From assembly GCF_002135235.1 (NCBI RefSeq), contig NZ_NEGB01000006.1, positions 124,001-188,000 of the forward strand: DNA of 64,000 nucleotides, in the 5' to 3' direction. The notes beneath the pieces were generated by a model that did not search any database, was not told the origin of the DNA, and was given only the letters and a program-made list of their open reading frames with translations. The DNA is from Acinetobacter silvestris (lineage in GTDB: Bacteria; Pseudomonadota; Gammaproteobacteria; Pseudomonadales; Moraxellaceae). The first letter of the stretch is position 1. The number at the start of each line of letters is the position of its first letter. This document shows, in pieces, positions 7,435-15,827 of this stretch. A program made the position numbers and the translations under genes.

Positions 7435-10053
7435 ATGAACAATAATCACCGCAAACCACTACAAGGCACCCAGCTAGAATACTTTGATGTGCGAGAAGCC
7501 GTTGAACAGATTCAGCCAGGCGCTTATGCAAAACTACCATACACGTCAAAAGTATTGGCTGAACAGTTAGTGCGCCGTTGTGATCCTGCCATTTTGGAGC
7601 AGTCACTGAAAGAACTAATTTTCTCAAAACAAGATCATGATTTTCCTTGGTATCCTGCACGTGTGGTCTGCCATGACATTCTTGGTCAAACTGCATTGGT
7701 TGACCTTGCCGGTCTGCGTGATGCCATTGCAGAGCAGGGTGGCGATCCATCGAAAGTCAATCCAGTAGTGCCAACGCAGTTGATTGTTGACCATTCATTG
7801 GCTGTAGAGTTTGGCGGTTTCGACCCAGATGCCTTTGAAAAAAACCGTGCCATTGAAGACCGCCGTAACGAAGACCGTTTCCATTTTATTGAATGGACTA
7901 AAACTGCATTTGAAAATGTTGATGTGATTCCTGCGGGCAACGGCATCATGCATCAAATTAACTTAGAAAAAATGTCGCCAGTGATTCAAAACCGTGGTGG
8001 TGTGGCATATCCAGATACTTGTGTAGGCACAGATTCACATACCCCACATACCGATGCTTTGGGTGTGATTTCCATTGGTGTCGGTGGTTTAGAAGCTGAA
8101 AATGTCATGCTCGGTCGTGCATCGTGGATGCGTCTACCAGACATCATTGGTGTTGAGTTTATTGGTCAACGTCAAGCAGGTATTACAGCAACGGACATCG
8201 TTTTAGCATTAACTGAATTTTTGCGTAAAGAACGTGTGGTTGGTGCATACCTCGAATTCTTCGGTGAAGGTGCAGACAGTATGTCGGTGGGCGACCGTGC
8301 CACGATTTCCAACATGACCCCTGAATATGGCGCAACGGCTGCCATGTTCTATATCGACCAAAACACCATTGATTATTTAACCCTAACAGGTCGCGAAGCA
8401 GATCAAGTCAAATTGGTTGAAACTTATGCCAAAGAAATTGGTCTTTGGGCATCGGATATGAAGCAAGCGCAATATCCTCGTGTGCTCCGTTTTGATCTTT
8501 CAACGGTTACTCGTAACATTGCAGGGCCATCAAACCCACATGCACGTGTATCGACTGCTGACTTAAAAGCCAAAGGTATTGCAGGCAATTTAGAAGCAGC
8601 ACGTGCGCAAGAAGCAGAAGGTTTAATCCCTGATGGTGCGGTAATTATTGCAGCTATTACCTCTTGTACCAATACATCTAACCCGCGTAATACCGTAGCT
8701 GCAGGTTTATTGGCACGTAAAGCCAATGAGTTGGGTCTAGTGCGTAAACCTTGGGTGAAATCATCCTTTGCACCGGGTTCTAAAGCAGCCGCGTTGTACT
8801 TAGAAGAAGCAGGCGTATTGCATGATTTAGAAAAATTGGGCTTTGGTATCGTCGGGTATGCATGTACCACCTGTAATGGTATGTCTGGCGCGTTAGATCC
8901 AAAAATCCAAGAAGAAATTATCGAACGTGATTTGTACGCGACTGCGGTACTTTCAGGTAACCGTAACTTTGATGGTCGTATCCATCCTTATGCAAAACAA
9001 GCATTCTTAGCTTCGCCTCCTTTAGTGGTTGCCTATGCGATTGCAGGAACTATTCGTTTTGATATTGAAACGGATGCATTGGGTAACGATAAAGATGGCA
9101 ATCCAATTTACCTCAAAGACATTTGGCCATCGGATGAAGAAATTGATGCTTTGGTGAAAGTTGCAGTTAAGCCTGAACAATTTAAAAAGATTTATATTCC
9201 AATGTTTGATTTGGGCGTGAATGCGAAATCTGAAAGCCCATTGTATAACTGGCGTCCGCAAAGTACGTATATTCGTCGTCCGCCGTATTGGGAAGGGGCT
9301 TTGGCTGCACCGCGTACTTTAGCCAATATGCGTCCGCTTGCAATCTTGGGTGACAATATCACCACAGACCATTTATCACCTTCGAATGCGATTGTTTTAG
9401 ACAGTGCTTCAGGTGAATACCTGAAAAAAATGGGTGTGCCTGAAGAAGACTTTAACTCGTATGCAACGCACCGTGGCGACCATTTGACCACGCAACGTGC
9501 AACTTTTGCTAACCCGAAACTGTTTAATGAAATGGTGGTTCGCGCTGACGGTACAGTTAAACAGGGTTCAAAAGCACGTGTAGAGCCTGAAGGCGAAGTA
9601 ATGCGTATGTGGGAAGCGATTGAAACTTACATGAACCGTAAGCAACCGTTGATTATTATTGCGGGGAAAGACTACGGACAGGGTTCTAGTCGTGACTGGG
9701 CTGCCAAAGGTGTGCGTCTTGCAGGTGTAGAAGCGATTGTTGCCGAAGGTTTTGAGCGTATTCACCGTACCAACTTGGTTGGTATGGGCGTGTTACCACT
9801 TGAGTTTAAAGCAGGCGTTGACCGTAAAACTTTAAAGTTGGATGGTACGGAGCTGTATAGCGTGATTGGTAATATTGCGCCACGTTCTGACTTAACTTTG
9901 GTAGTTGAGCGTGCGACTGAAGATGGTAAAAATGAAATTATTGAAGTTGCCGTGACCTGTCGTCTAGATACGGAAGAGGAAGTGCATGTGTATGAAGCGG
10001 GTGGTGTATTGCAACGCTTTGCACAGGACTTTTTAGAAGGGAATGTGGCTTAA
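7435..10053 (+). CDS. acnD: Fe/S-dependent 2-methylisocitrate dehydratase AcnD
   Basis: 872 residues of the aconitase superfamily. Cluster ligands are visible as Cys411 in TSCTNTSNPRN and Cys477/Cys480 in GYACTTCNG. The opening RKPLQGTQLEYFDVREAV and segments such as FPWYPARVVCHDILGQTALVDLAG match AcnD rather than housekeeping AcnA or AcnB. AcnD dehydrates 2-methylcitrate in the propionate-degrading methylcitrate cycle, usually aided by the isomerase PrpF. No prpB, prpC or prpF lies beside it here. ATG follows GGCAGGAACGCT. A terminator follows at 10092. Confidence 0.85.
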   Translation: MNNNHRKPLQGTQLEYFDVREAVEQIQPGAYAKLPYTSKVLAEQLVRRCDPAILEQSLKELIFSKQDHDFPWYPARVVCHDILGQTALVDLAGLRDAIAEQGGDPSKVNPVVPTQLIVDHSLAVEFGGFDPDAFEKNRAIEDRRNEDRFHFIEWTKTAFENVDVIPAGNGIMHQINLEKMSPVIQNRGGVAYPDTCVGTDSHTPHTDALGVISIGVGGLEAENVMLGRASWMRLPDIIGVEFIGQRQAGITATDIVLALTEFLRKERVVGAYLEFFGEGADSMSVGDRATISNMTPEYGATAAMFYIDQNTIDYLTLTGREADQVKLVETYAKEIGLWASDMKQAQYPRVLRFDLSTVTRNIAGPSNPHARVSTADLKAKGIAGNLEAARAQEAEGLIPDGAVIIAAITSCTNTSNPRNTVAAGLLARKANELGLVRKPWVKSSFAPGSKAAALYLEEAGVLHDLEKLGFGIVGYACTTCNGMSGALDPKIQEEIIERDLYATAVLSGNRNFDGRIHPYAKQAFLASPPLVVAYAIAGTIRFDIETDALGNDKDGNPIYLKDIWPSDEEIDALVKVAVKPEQFKKIYIPMFDLGVNAKSESPLYNWRPQSTYIRRPPYWEGALAAPRTLANMRPLAILGDNITTDHLSPSNAIVLDSASGEYLKKMGVPEEDFNSYATHRGDHLTTQRATFANPKLFNEMVVRADGTVKQGSKARVEPEGEVMRMWEAIETYMNRKQPLIIIAGKDYGQGSSRDWAAKGVRLAGVEAIVAEGFERIHRTNLVGMGVLPLEFKAGVDRKTLKLDGTELYSVIGNIAPRSDLTLVVERATEDGKNEIIEVAVTCRLDTEEEVHVYEAGGVLQRFAQDFLEGNVA

Positions 10054-10091
10054 GACTTGAAGCTAAGGTAATTGATATTGTTGTGAAAAGG

Positions 10092-10115
10092 CCCTACTGT
10101 TAAGTGGGGTTTTTT
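10092..10115 (+). terminator. Rho-independent terminator after acnD
   Basis: CCCTAC (10092-10097), loop TGTTAA, GTGGGG (10104-10109, one G-U pair), then a run of six T. It separates acnD from the AT-rich gene starting 21 bp later. Confidence 0.8.
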
Positions 10116-10136
10116 AATTTTAGTTTTTGAAAATAT

Positions 10137-11696
10137 ATGCGTGATCTAGGAAAATTAAGTGAATATGCTTTTGCATCATGGTGTGCGCAAGTTGGATTAA
10201 TTGCAAATGGCTCAATGATTGATAAAACAGGTTGGGATTTTTATGTAGAGTTTCCGATTTCTCAAGATATTTCAATAAAGGAACTACATAAACCAGCATT
10301 TGAATGTAAAGTGCAAGTGAAAGCAACTGATAAGAAAGATAGAAAGCTTGCAATTACTGTTTCTAATCTTAGACGAATGGCAACAGCACCAATGCCTTCT
10401 TTTTATATCTTCCTAGAGTTTGATGGAAAAAATGAAGTGCAAAGAGTTTTTCTTGTTCATATGAATAATGATTTAGTTTATAAAATTTTAAAAAAAATTA
10501 GAGAAATTGAACAGGGAGATAAAAATAAAAACTTAAGTAAAAGAACAATGACGCTACATTATGGTGAAGAAAATGAACTTAACATTTTAGATGGAAAAAG
10601 CTTACAAAATACTCTTTTTCATCATATTGGAGAAAGTTATTCTGATTACGTAACTGATAAAAATAAATATTTAAAAGAATGTGGTTTTGAAGATGGTTAT
10701 GGAAAGATGAAATTTTCAATAGCTGGCGAAAATGCAGGACTCCATCAATTAATAGACCTATCCTTGGGATTAACAGATGAAGTCGATGTGCAAAATTTAG
10801 TGAACATTGATGAGAGATTTGGAATTCCTTCGAAAAATCCAAATTTTGAATTGAATGAAGCTAAGTTAAAAATAGAATTACAGCCCCCAAAGAAAGGAAA
10901 AATAAGTTTTAAAGAAGATACGTTATCAAGATCTTTAACTTTTGATATAAATTTTTATAATTCTCCATTTAGCTTTTACGATTATCGAAAATATACAAAG
11001 TTCAGAATTATAGGCGATTTTTTTGATATCACTTTCGAGCCTTATGCAGGTAAAAGTAATTATAATTTTACATTAGGTGGAGATAAGCGACTTGAGTTTA
11101 GAAAGCTGGAAGATGCGCTTGCTTTGATTAGTTTGATTAGTTTGATTAGTAGGAATAATCAACCTGCAATAGTTGAATTAAATATAGAAAATTTAGAACC
11201 TTTAGTTTTTAATTTTAAATCTAAATTTGTAAAAAGAAATATAGAAATATTTGATGATATAATAAACAACGTGTTAAAAATATGCCAAAAATTTGAAATT
11301 TATGAGGATATATATGTTTCTTTGAATGAGCTGTATGTAAAAAAGCAGCAAATTGAACAATTCCATACAATAATAACTAAAACAGTTGAGTGTGATTTTA
11401 GAGTTGATTTAGAGTTAAGTAGTAATCATATATTTGAATTTGAGCAAGCAGTATCTATTTCTGTTCTTTGTTGTCAGGTCGGTAGTCATATTATAGGAGC
11501 AATAGTTACTGTATTTGGAAAGCCCGAGGAAATTTCGAAGAATAAATTTAGCATAGATAAAGCTGATTTAAAAATAGAAAAAACATTTAGTTATACTTTA
11601 GACACTTTGATCAAGAATAATGATATTTTGAAATCAATTGAGAGTATTAGCTCAAAATATATCGATAAATATGATGTTTTTTATAATTGGGGGTAA
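10137..11696 (+). CDS. DUF4365-like (PD-(D/E)xK nuclease fold) protein, very AT-rich
   Basis: 519 residues. The N-terminal about 110 residues resemble DUF4365: GKLSEYAFASWCAQVG (Glu9), KTGWDFYVEF (Asp34), then AFECKVQVKAT (Glu56, Lys58, Gln60, Lys62), the order of a PD-(D/E)xK nuclease core. The remaining 400 residues, mostly predicted alpha/beta with many K, N and I, match nothing I know. Sampled 60-base lines in the gene are about 25-27 percent GC against about 43 percent in acnD, which suggests horizontal acquisition. No strong ribosome site precedes ATG 10137. DUF4365 proteins are often found in defence contexts, but no partner gene is present here, so function is open. Confidence 0.65.
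   Translation: MRDLGKLSEYAFASWCAQVGLIANGSMIDKTGWDFYVEFPISQDISIKELHKPAFECKVQVKATDKKDRKLAITVSNLRRMATAPMPSFYIFLEFDGKNEVQRVFLVHMNNDLVYKILKKIREIEQGDKNKNLSKRTMTLHYGEENELNILDGKSLQNTLFHHIGESYSDYVTDKNKYLKECGFEDGYGKMKFSIAGENAGLHQLIDLSLGLTDEVDVQNLVNIDERFGIPSKNPNFELNEAKLKIELQPPKKGKISFKEDTLSRSLTFDINFYNSPFSFYDYRKYTKFRIIGDFFDITFEPYAGKSNYNFTLGGDKRLEFRKLEDALALISLISLISRNNQPAIVELNIENLEPLVFNFKSKFVKRNIEIFDDIINNVLKICQKFEIYEDIYVSLNELYVKKQQIEQFHTIITKTVECDFRVDLELSSNHIFEFEQAVSISVLCCQVGSHIIGAIVTVFGKPEEISKNKFSIDKADLKIEKTFSYTLDTLIKNNDILKSIESISSKYIDKYDVFYNWG
11123..11149 (+). repeat. Triple tandem 9-bp repeat inside the DUF4365 gene
   Basis: Three perfect copies of TTTGATTAG (11123-11131, 11132-11140, 11141-11149) encode Leu-Ile-Ser three times. 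Because the unit is 9 bp, copy-number slippage would change the protein by three residues without shifting the frame. Confidence 0.85.
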
Positions 11697-11750
11697 TGTA
11701 AAAAATACATTTTTCGCCCAAACGCCATCATCACCTGTCGAAATGATCAA

Positions 11751-11778
11751 TAGACATCCATCATAAAAAAGTTATACT
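11751..11778 (+). promoter_or_regulatory. Sigma70-type promoter for the zinc-ribbon gene
   Basis: TAGACA (11751-11756) and TATACT (11773-11778) are separated by 16 bp and lie 37 bp ahead of the ATG at 11815. Both hexamers are near consensus; use is inferred. Confidence 0.55.
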
Positions 11779-11814
11779 GGTTCTACCATTTCTAAAAACA
11801 CATGGAGAACAAAA

Positions 11815-11949
11815 ATGGTTACTGCTGGCTCAATACCCGGAACAGGCTTCTATTTTTGTGTTCAGTGCGGCAAACGCACATACTTAGAAATTGGTACAGA
11901 CCGTTTACCCCCGTGTACCAAATGCCATGGCACTGAATTTAAAAAATAA
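11815..11949 (+). CDS. 44-residue zinc-ribbon protein
   Basis: A small protein with two Cys-x2-Cys knuckles: FYFCVQCGK (Cys15, Cys18) and PPCTKCHG (Cys34, Cys37), the spacing of a compact zinc ribbon, then a lysine end (EFKK). ATG 11815 is preceded by TGGAGAAC at good spacing, a promoter lies at 11751-11778 and a terminator follows, so it is a complete one-gene unit. Very short zinc ribbons may bind nucleic acid or protein; the role here is unknown. Confidence 0.8.
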   Translation: MVTAGSIPGTGFYFCVQCGKRTYLEIGTDRLPPCTKCHGTEFKK

Positions 11950-11996
11950 ATTTGCCAAAGCAAAACTAATAAAACAGTCAATCCTGTTTTAGACAC

Positions 11997-12022
11997 AGCC
12001 CCGTCACCAGATGGGGCTTTTT
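11997..12022 (+). terminator. Rho-independent terminator after zinc-ribbon gene
   Basis: AGCCCC (11997-12002), 10-nt loop, GGGGCT (12013-12018), then TTTT. Confidence 0.8.
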
Positions 12023-12105
12023 ATTGGGTGCTAAGCATGTTGTAATAAAAATAAATCATCATGTCATATAACAATAAAAGAATAGATCAGCCAAAGAGGA
12101 CGCAA

Positions 12106-12684
12106 ATGGAAACAATATTAGGGTTATGTATTGGCATTGGCTTAAGTGCTGCTTGCGGTTTTCGTGTCTTTGTTCCACTACTGGTCATGAGTGTTACATC
12201 GCTTATGGGCTGGTTTGAACCCATGAAAGGCTTTGAATGGCTGGCCATGCCATCGGTTTGTATTGCACTGGCAGTTGCAACCGTCTGTGAAATTACCGCT
12301 TACTACATTCCTTGGGTAGACAACGCTTTAGATACAATCTCGACACCTGCCGCCATGATTGCAGGAACATTGACCACCATGGCAGTCAGTAGTGGAGAAA
12401 TGTCACAGTTTGCCAGTTGGGCAGCCGCGATCATTATCGGTGGTGGTACAGCAGGCGCAGTACAAATGAGTACCGTTGCCGTACGTGGGTTTTCAACCGC
12501 AACCACAGGGGGTATTGCCAACCCTGTTGTTTCTACAGGGGAATGGATCAGCGCATTATTACTGTCTATTTTGTCGTTGCTTGTCCCTGTGCTGGTGGTC
12601 ATTGTGGTTTTAATTATGGTGGTCTGGGGCGTGCGTTGGGTTCGACGTAAGAAACAAGAAAGCATGAACAGTTCTATCGTCTAA
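12106..12684 (+). CDS. DUF4126 integral membrane protein
   Basis: 192 residues from ATG 12106, chosen because AAGAGGA lies five bases upstream; an in-frame ATG at 12061 lacks this. Several hydrophobic segments are seen, opening ILGLCIGIGLSAACGFRVFV, with a Gly/Ala-rich middle (IIIGGGTAGAVQMSTVAVRG) and a basic tail RWVRRKKQE. This matches DUF4126 membrane proteins. No enzyme residues are obvious; the role is unknown. Confidence 0.8.
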   Translation: METILGLCIGIGLSAACGFRVFVPLLVMSVTSLMGWFEPMKGFEWLAMPSVCIALAVATVCEITAYYIPWVDNALDTISTPAAMIAGTLTTMAVSSGEMSQFASWAAAIIIGGGTAGAVQMSTVAVRGFSTATTGGIANPVVSTGEWISALLLSILSLLVPVLVVIVVLIMVVWGVRWVRRKKQESMNSSIV

Positions 12685-12833
12685 AGCGAAAAATAGGTCT
12701 TTACGTTGTAGCGCGATGACAGGATTTTTTCCAAATGAACGGAATAAAACGGTTGGACATACGATCAATCATAAAGCCTTATTCTTTGCTTTAACCTTGT
12801 ATTTAAACACTTGGGATAATTTTACTAAACACC

Positions 12834-13544
12834 ATGAAACTTAAATTAACTACAGTCATCATTAGCCTTTCTGTCGCATTGCTTGGTTCACAAGTTGCTT
12901 TTGCAGAAACAGCAAAACCAACAGCCGAAGAAATTCAACTGCAAAAAGATAAGATTAAATACAAAGCCTATATTCCTGCAAAATATGTATTATTTGAAGC
13001 GATTCAAGGCGACTTAAATCAAGACGGTCAAAAAGATCTTGTTCTCATTGTAAAAGGCACAGACCCAACGCAATGGGTCAATCATGAATATCGAGGAAAA
13101 ATTGACCGTAACCGCCGTGGCATGATTGTGTTATTAAAGGAAAAAGGTGCATATAAAAAATTAACACAAAATCTGTCGGCATTTTCTTCAGAAAATGAAG
13201 AAGGAGGTGTGTATTTTGCACCTGAGTTATGGGTCTCTGTCGAAAAAGGTTTACTCAATGTTCACTATGGTCATGGGCGTTATGGCTATTGGAATTATAG
13301 CTTTAGATTGCAGAATCAGGACTTACGTTTAATTGGGTATGACAGCTCAAGCAATCATGGGCCATATGTCGACAGTGAAACCAGCATTAATTTTTTAACG
13401 AATAAGAAAGTCATTCGAAAAAATTTAAATGAAGATCCTGATGGTGATCCAAAATTTAAAGAAACATGGCGTAAAGTCAATTTAGCTCCCATATATTTAT
13501 CTAAAATTAAAGATTTTGATGAATTGGATTTGTTTGGATTTTAA
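12834..13544 (+). CDS. Exported hypothetical protein with a VCBS/FG-GAP-like segment
   Basis: 236 residues. Residues 1-24 form a signal peptide (MKLKLTTVIISLSVALLGSQ, cleavage near AFA). GDLNQDGQKDLVLIVKG near residue 60 is the calcium-binding D-x-N-x-D-G loop seen in FG-GAP/VCBS repeats. A Gly/Tyr-rich strand region (HYGHGRYGYWNYSF) follows. Probably periplasmic or envelope-bound. Family function not recognised. It stands alone, with about 150 bp upstream and 210 bp downstream free of genes. Confidence 0.7.
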   Translation: MKLKLTTVIISLSVALLGSQVAFAETAKPTAEEIQLQKDKIKYKAYIPAKYVLFEAIQGDLNQDGQKDLVLIVKGTDPTQWVNHEYRGKIDRNRRGMIVLLKEKGAYKKLTQNLSAFSSENEEGGVYFAPELWVSVEKGLLNVHYGHGRYGYWNYSFRLQNQDLRLIGYDSSSNHGPYVDSETSINFLTNKKVIRKNLNEDPDGDPKFKETWRKVNLAPIYLSKIKDFDELDLFGF

Positions 13545-13757
13545 TAGCGGATAAGCTTTGGGAAAATTTTGATGATTATTTGTAAAATGCTAGATCAGGT
13601 TGGAATTCAACTTTGTAGATTTAAACGTGATTTAAATCATGAAAGCATCTGATTTTAAATGATAAATGGTTGTTTCTATATGAAAAAACAAAATGAAAAG
13701 TAAGAAAGTAACTGATAAAATAGAATAAAGGTTATATGGGAATGAGCTAGAAAAATA

Positions 13758-14210
13758 ATGAAAAAATTCAATCTAGAAATACGTTATCCACATCATTTAA
13801 GTGAGCATGATGCAGAACAATTTGGGCAAATGGATGGTATTGATGTCTTAATTAAATTTGATGGGATTAAGTGGCGGCAGCAACAAATACGCCAATTACA
13901 AACAGATGGTGCCAATGCCAGTTTTACCGTGACGGATCAAACCAGTAAACAATCCTTACGTTTGACGCTGAATGGATATTCAAAAACCAATCAGCTCGAA
14001 TTTAAAATTGAGAGTGATATACAAGTGATTCATCACCAGAAAGATTTGTTTGGATTAATCACGCGTAAAACTAAAGATTATATTGCTTTTAAGCAGTTGA
14101 GTTTAACCACAGTGAGAATGGATCTGCTTGATTTCTTAGAGGGGCGAATTGAGGTTTTAGAAAAAAATTATAAAAACATTTCAAAAAAATCTTTTAAGTC
14201 AGTGTCTTAA
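13758..14210 (+). CDS. Hypothetical cytoplasmic protein
   Basis: 150 residues without signal or membrane segments; alternating short strands (LEIRYPHHL, VLIKFDGIKW) suggest a beta-rich fold, followed by a basic, lysine-rich end. Not recognised. A hairpin GGGGCAAA/TTTGCCTC at 14235-14253 lies just downstream and could be a weak terminator, though no U-tract follows. It borders the gene-poor stretch. Confidence 0.55.
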   Translation: MKKFNLEIRYPHHLSEHDAEQFGQMDGIDVLIKFDGIKWRQQQIRQLQTDGANASFTVTDQTSKQSLRLTLNGYSKTNQLEFKIESDIQVIHHQKDLFGLITRKTKDYIAFKQLSLTTVRMDLLDFLEGRIEVLEKNYKNISKKSFKSVS

Positions 14211-14448
14211 TTCAATAAAATGATGGTAATGAAAGGGGCAAAGATTTTGCCTCATTTAACTTTAAAAAAGAGTGTAGCTAAAAGTATGGGAGATACAGAT
14301 AAAATTTCCAATAAATAGCTTTTTTATGCAATTAAAAATCAATATTTCAGCTTAAATAGTAAAAAATTCTCTAATTGAAATATTTAACGAAAAATTTTCC
14401 TAAAAAATATAAAAAATAGCTTTTCTTAGGGAAATAATCCCGAGCAGC

Positions 14449-14648
14449 TTTGGGTAAAGTATATCTCAAGGGTGTGAAAGGGATCGAAAAGAGTAGCATG
14501 CACCGAAACGTATAACGTTAGTGTGTACTCACCCAAAAGGTCTCGATTCGGCTTAGGACGCTATAGATCACAAGTTTATAGGCATAAGGTTATGACTTAC
14601 AAAGTCATGGTTGTTGAAGTAAACCACATATGTTTTCCCTCACACCCT
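14449..14648. ncRNA. Candidate structured noncoding RNA
   Basis: In an 806-bp stretch with no intact ORF, about 200 bases rise to about 42 percent GC between flanks of roughly 20 percent. The ends close by AGGGTGTGA (14469-14477) with TCACACCCT (14640-14648), and inside a 2-nt bulge GGGA (14480-14483) pairs with TCCC (14636-14639). Internal helices: AACGT/ACGTT (14507-14519), CCGAA (14503-14507)/TTCGG (14547-14551), and ATGACTT/AAGTCAT (14592-14608). An alternative outer pairing is TTTGGGT (14449-14455) with ACCCAAA (14531-14537). It is not 6S RNA, tmRNA, RNase P RNA, SRP RNA or tRNA by the motifs I know. The strand is undetermined because stems read both ways, and I see no sure promoter or terminator. 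Confidence 0.45.
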
Positions 14649-14711
14649 AAAAAATTTTCAACGGAATAAAACTAAGACTAAAATAAATAAAATTTAAAAA
14701 AAGACAAAAAT

Positions 14712-14961
14712 ATGAATTACTCAATGCTCAGCCAGTTTTTACTTTACTCACTAATCATTAACTATATGATTTTATTTATATGGTTTTTTGCTTTTATCTA
14801 TGCCCTGAGATTTTCTCAGGAAACTGCATCGCAAGTGGTTCAATCTATCCGATGAAACTTTTGATGCCATCCATTATGCAGGGATGGCGATGTATAAAAT
14901 TGCTATTTTACTGTTGAATTTAGTGCCATTTATTGCGATTGTATTGATTCAAAAAACTTAA
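14712..14961 (+). pseudogene. Frameshifted DUF6868-type small membrane protein
   Basis: From ATG 14712 the first frame gives a hydrophobic N-terminus (SLIINYMILFIWFFAFIYAL) but runs to a stop at 14853-14855. From 14821 the +1 frame continues KLHRKWFNLSDETFDAIHYA and GMAMYKIAILLLNLVPFIAI to a stop at 14961. Together they make the usual roughly 80-residue two-helix DUF6868 protein. Deleting one G in CAGGAAACTG (about 14819-14820) restores one frame. So it is either a real single-base insertion, a sequencing error, or less likely programmed frameshifting. Confidence 0.7.
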
Positions 14962-15016
14962 ATACGAATTACTGAATAAAAAAGTTGATATCATAATTCG
15001 CGTAAAGAGAGTACTT

Positions 15017-15718
15017 ATGGATGGCAAATACGAAAGTCATATTTGTATAGTATGTAAGAAGAAATTCCCGAGAAAAAAACTTATTGTGGGCGGCACGATT
15101 CGTGAAGTGATTGCCCAAGAAATTTTACAGGATTTCCCAGAATGGTCATCGACGAGCTATATTTGCCAAACAGACCTGAGTAAATACCGAATTCAATATG
15201 TGCATTCATTATTAAAGTCTGAAAAGGGTGAGCTGACCGACTTAGATTGTGAAGTTTTGGAGAGCTTACGACACCACGACCTGATCACCAAAGATATCGA
15301 TATTGAAGTCGCGCAAAAGTGGTCTTTTGGCGAGCGCTTGGCTGATAGAATTGCATCATTTGGCGGTAGTTGGTCATTTTTAATTTGTTTTGCTATTTTT
15401 TTGGTGATCTGGATTGTCGTCAATACTGTGGTCATGGTGACTCATCCTGCTGATCCTTATCCTTTTATTCTTTTAAATTTAATTTTGTCTTGCATCGCTG
15501 CCATCCAAGCCCCCGTCATTATGATGAGTCAAAATAGACAAGAAGCCAAAGATCGCTTACGCTCTCAGAATGACTATCAAATTAATTTAAAAGCGGAACT
15601 TGAGATTCGGCATTTACATGAAAAATTAGATCACCTTTTATCAAATCAGTGGGATCGGCTTGCGCAAATACAGGAAATCCAAATTGATTTATTATCTGAA
15701 ATGACTAAAAAGCATTAA
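15017..15718 (+). CDS. DUF1003 membrane protein with N-terminal Cys pair
   Basis: 233 residues. The N-terminus has CIVCKKKFPRKKL (Cys-x2-Cys, perhaps one half of a metal knuckle, with a further CQT at about residue 50). Two hydrophobic segments (FLICFAIFLVIWIVVNTVVM and FILLNLILSCIAAIQAPVIM) are followed by SQNRQEAKDRLRSQNDY, the hallmark of DUF1003, and a C-terminal coiled helix (EIRHLHEKLDHLL). ATG 15017 follows AAAGAGAGTACTT. DUF1003 proteins are inner-membrane proteins of unknown function. Confidence 0.85.
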   Translation: MDGKYESHICIVCKKKFPRKKLIVGGTIREVIAQEILQDFPEWSSTSYICQTDLSKYRIQYVHSLLKSEKGELTDLDCEVLESLRHHDLITKDIDIEVAQKWSFGERLADRIASFGGSWSFLICFAIFLVIWIVVNTVVMVTHPADPYPFILLNLILSCIAAIQAPVIMMSQNRQEAKDRLRSQNDYQINLKAELEIRHLHEKLDHLLSNQWDRLAQIQEIQIDLLSEMTKKH

Positions 15719-15827
15719 ACCTCAATAAATGGATGATTGCTAAACAGGATGGTTGATTTGATGTTGTTGACACAGCAGTGTTGCATTATTATTTTGTGCC
15801 TAAACTCTAGCACTACTTTCAAAAATT

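Noticed and set aside
7686..7949. Long opposite-strand ORFs within acnD, smc, ffh and nrdA
   Set aside because: They are antisense shadows of strongly conserved genes, without ribosome sites or known domains.
13784..13792. Perfect DnaA box TTATCCACA
   Set aside because: It lies within the coding start of a hypothetical gene with no replication or regulatory context.
14469..14648. tmRNA, 6S RNA or an integron attC site at the structured stretch
   Set aside because: The tRNA-like ends and tag ORF of tmRNA, the 6S bubble sequences, and paired RYYYAAC/GTTRRRY cores are all missing.
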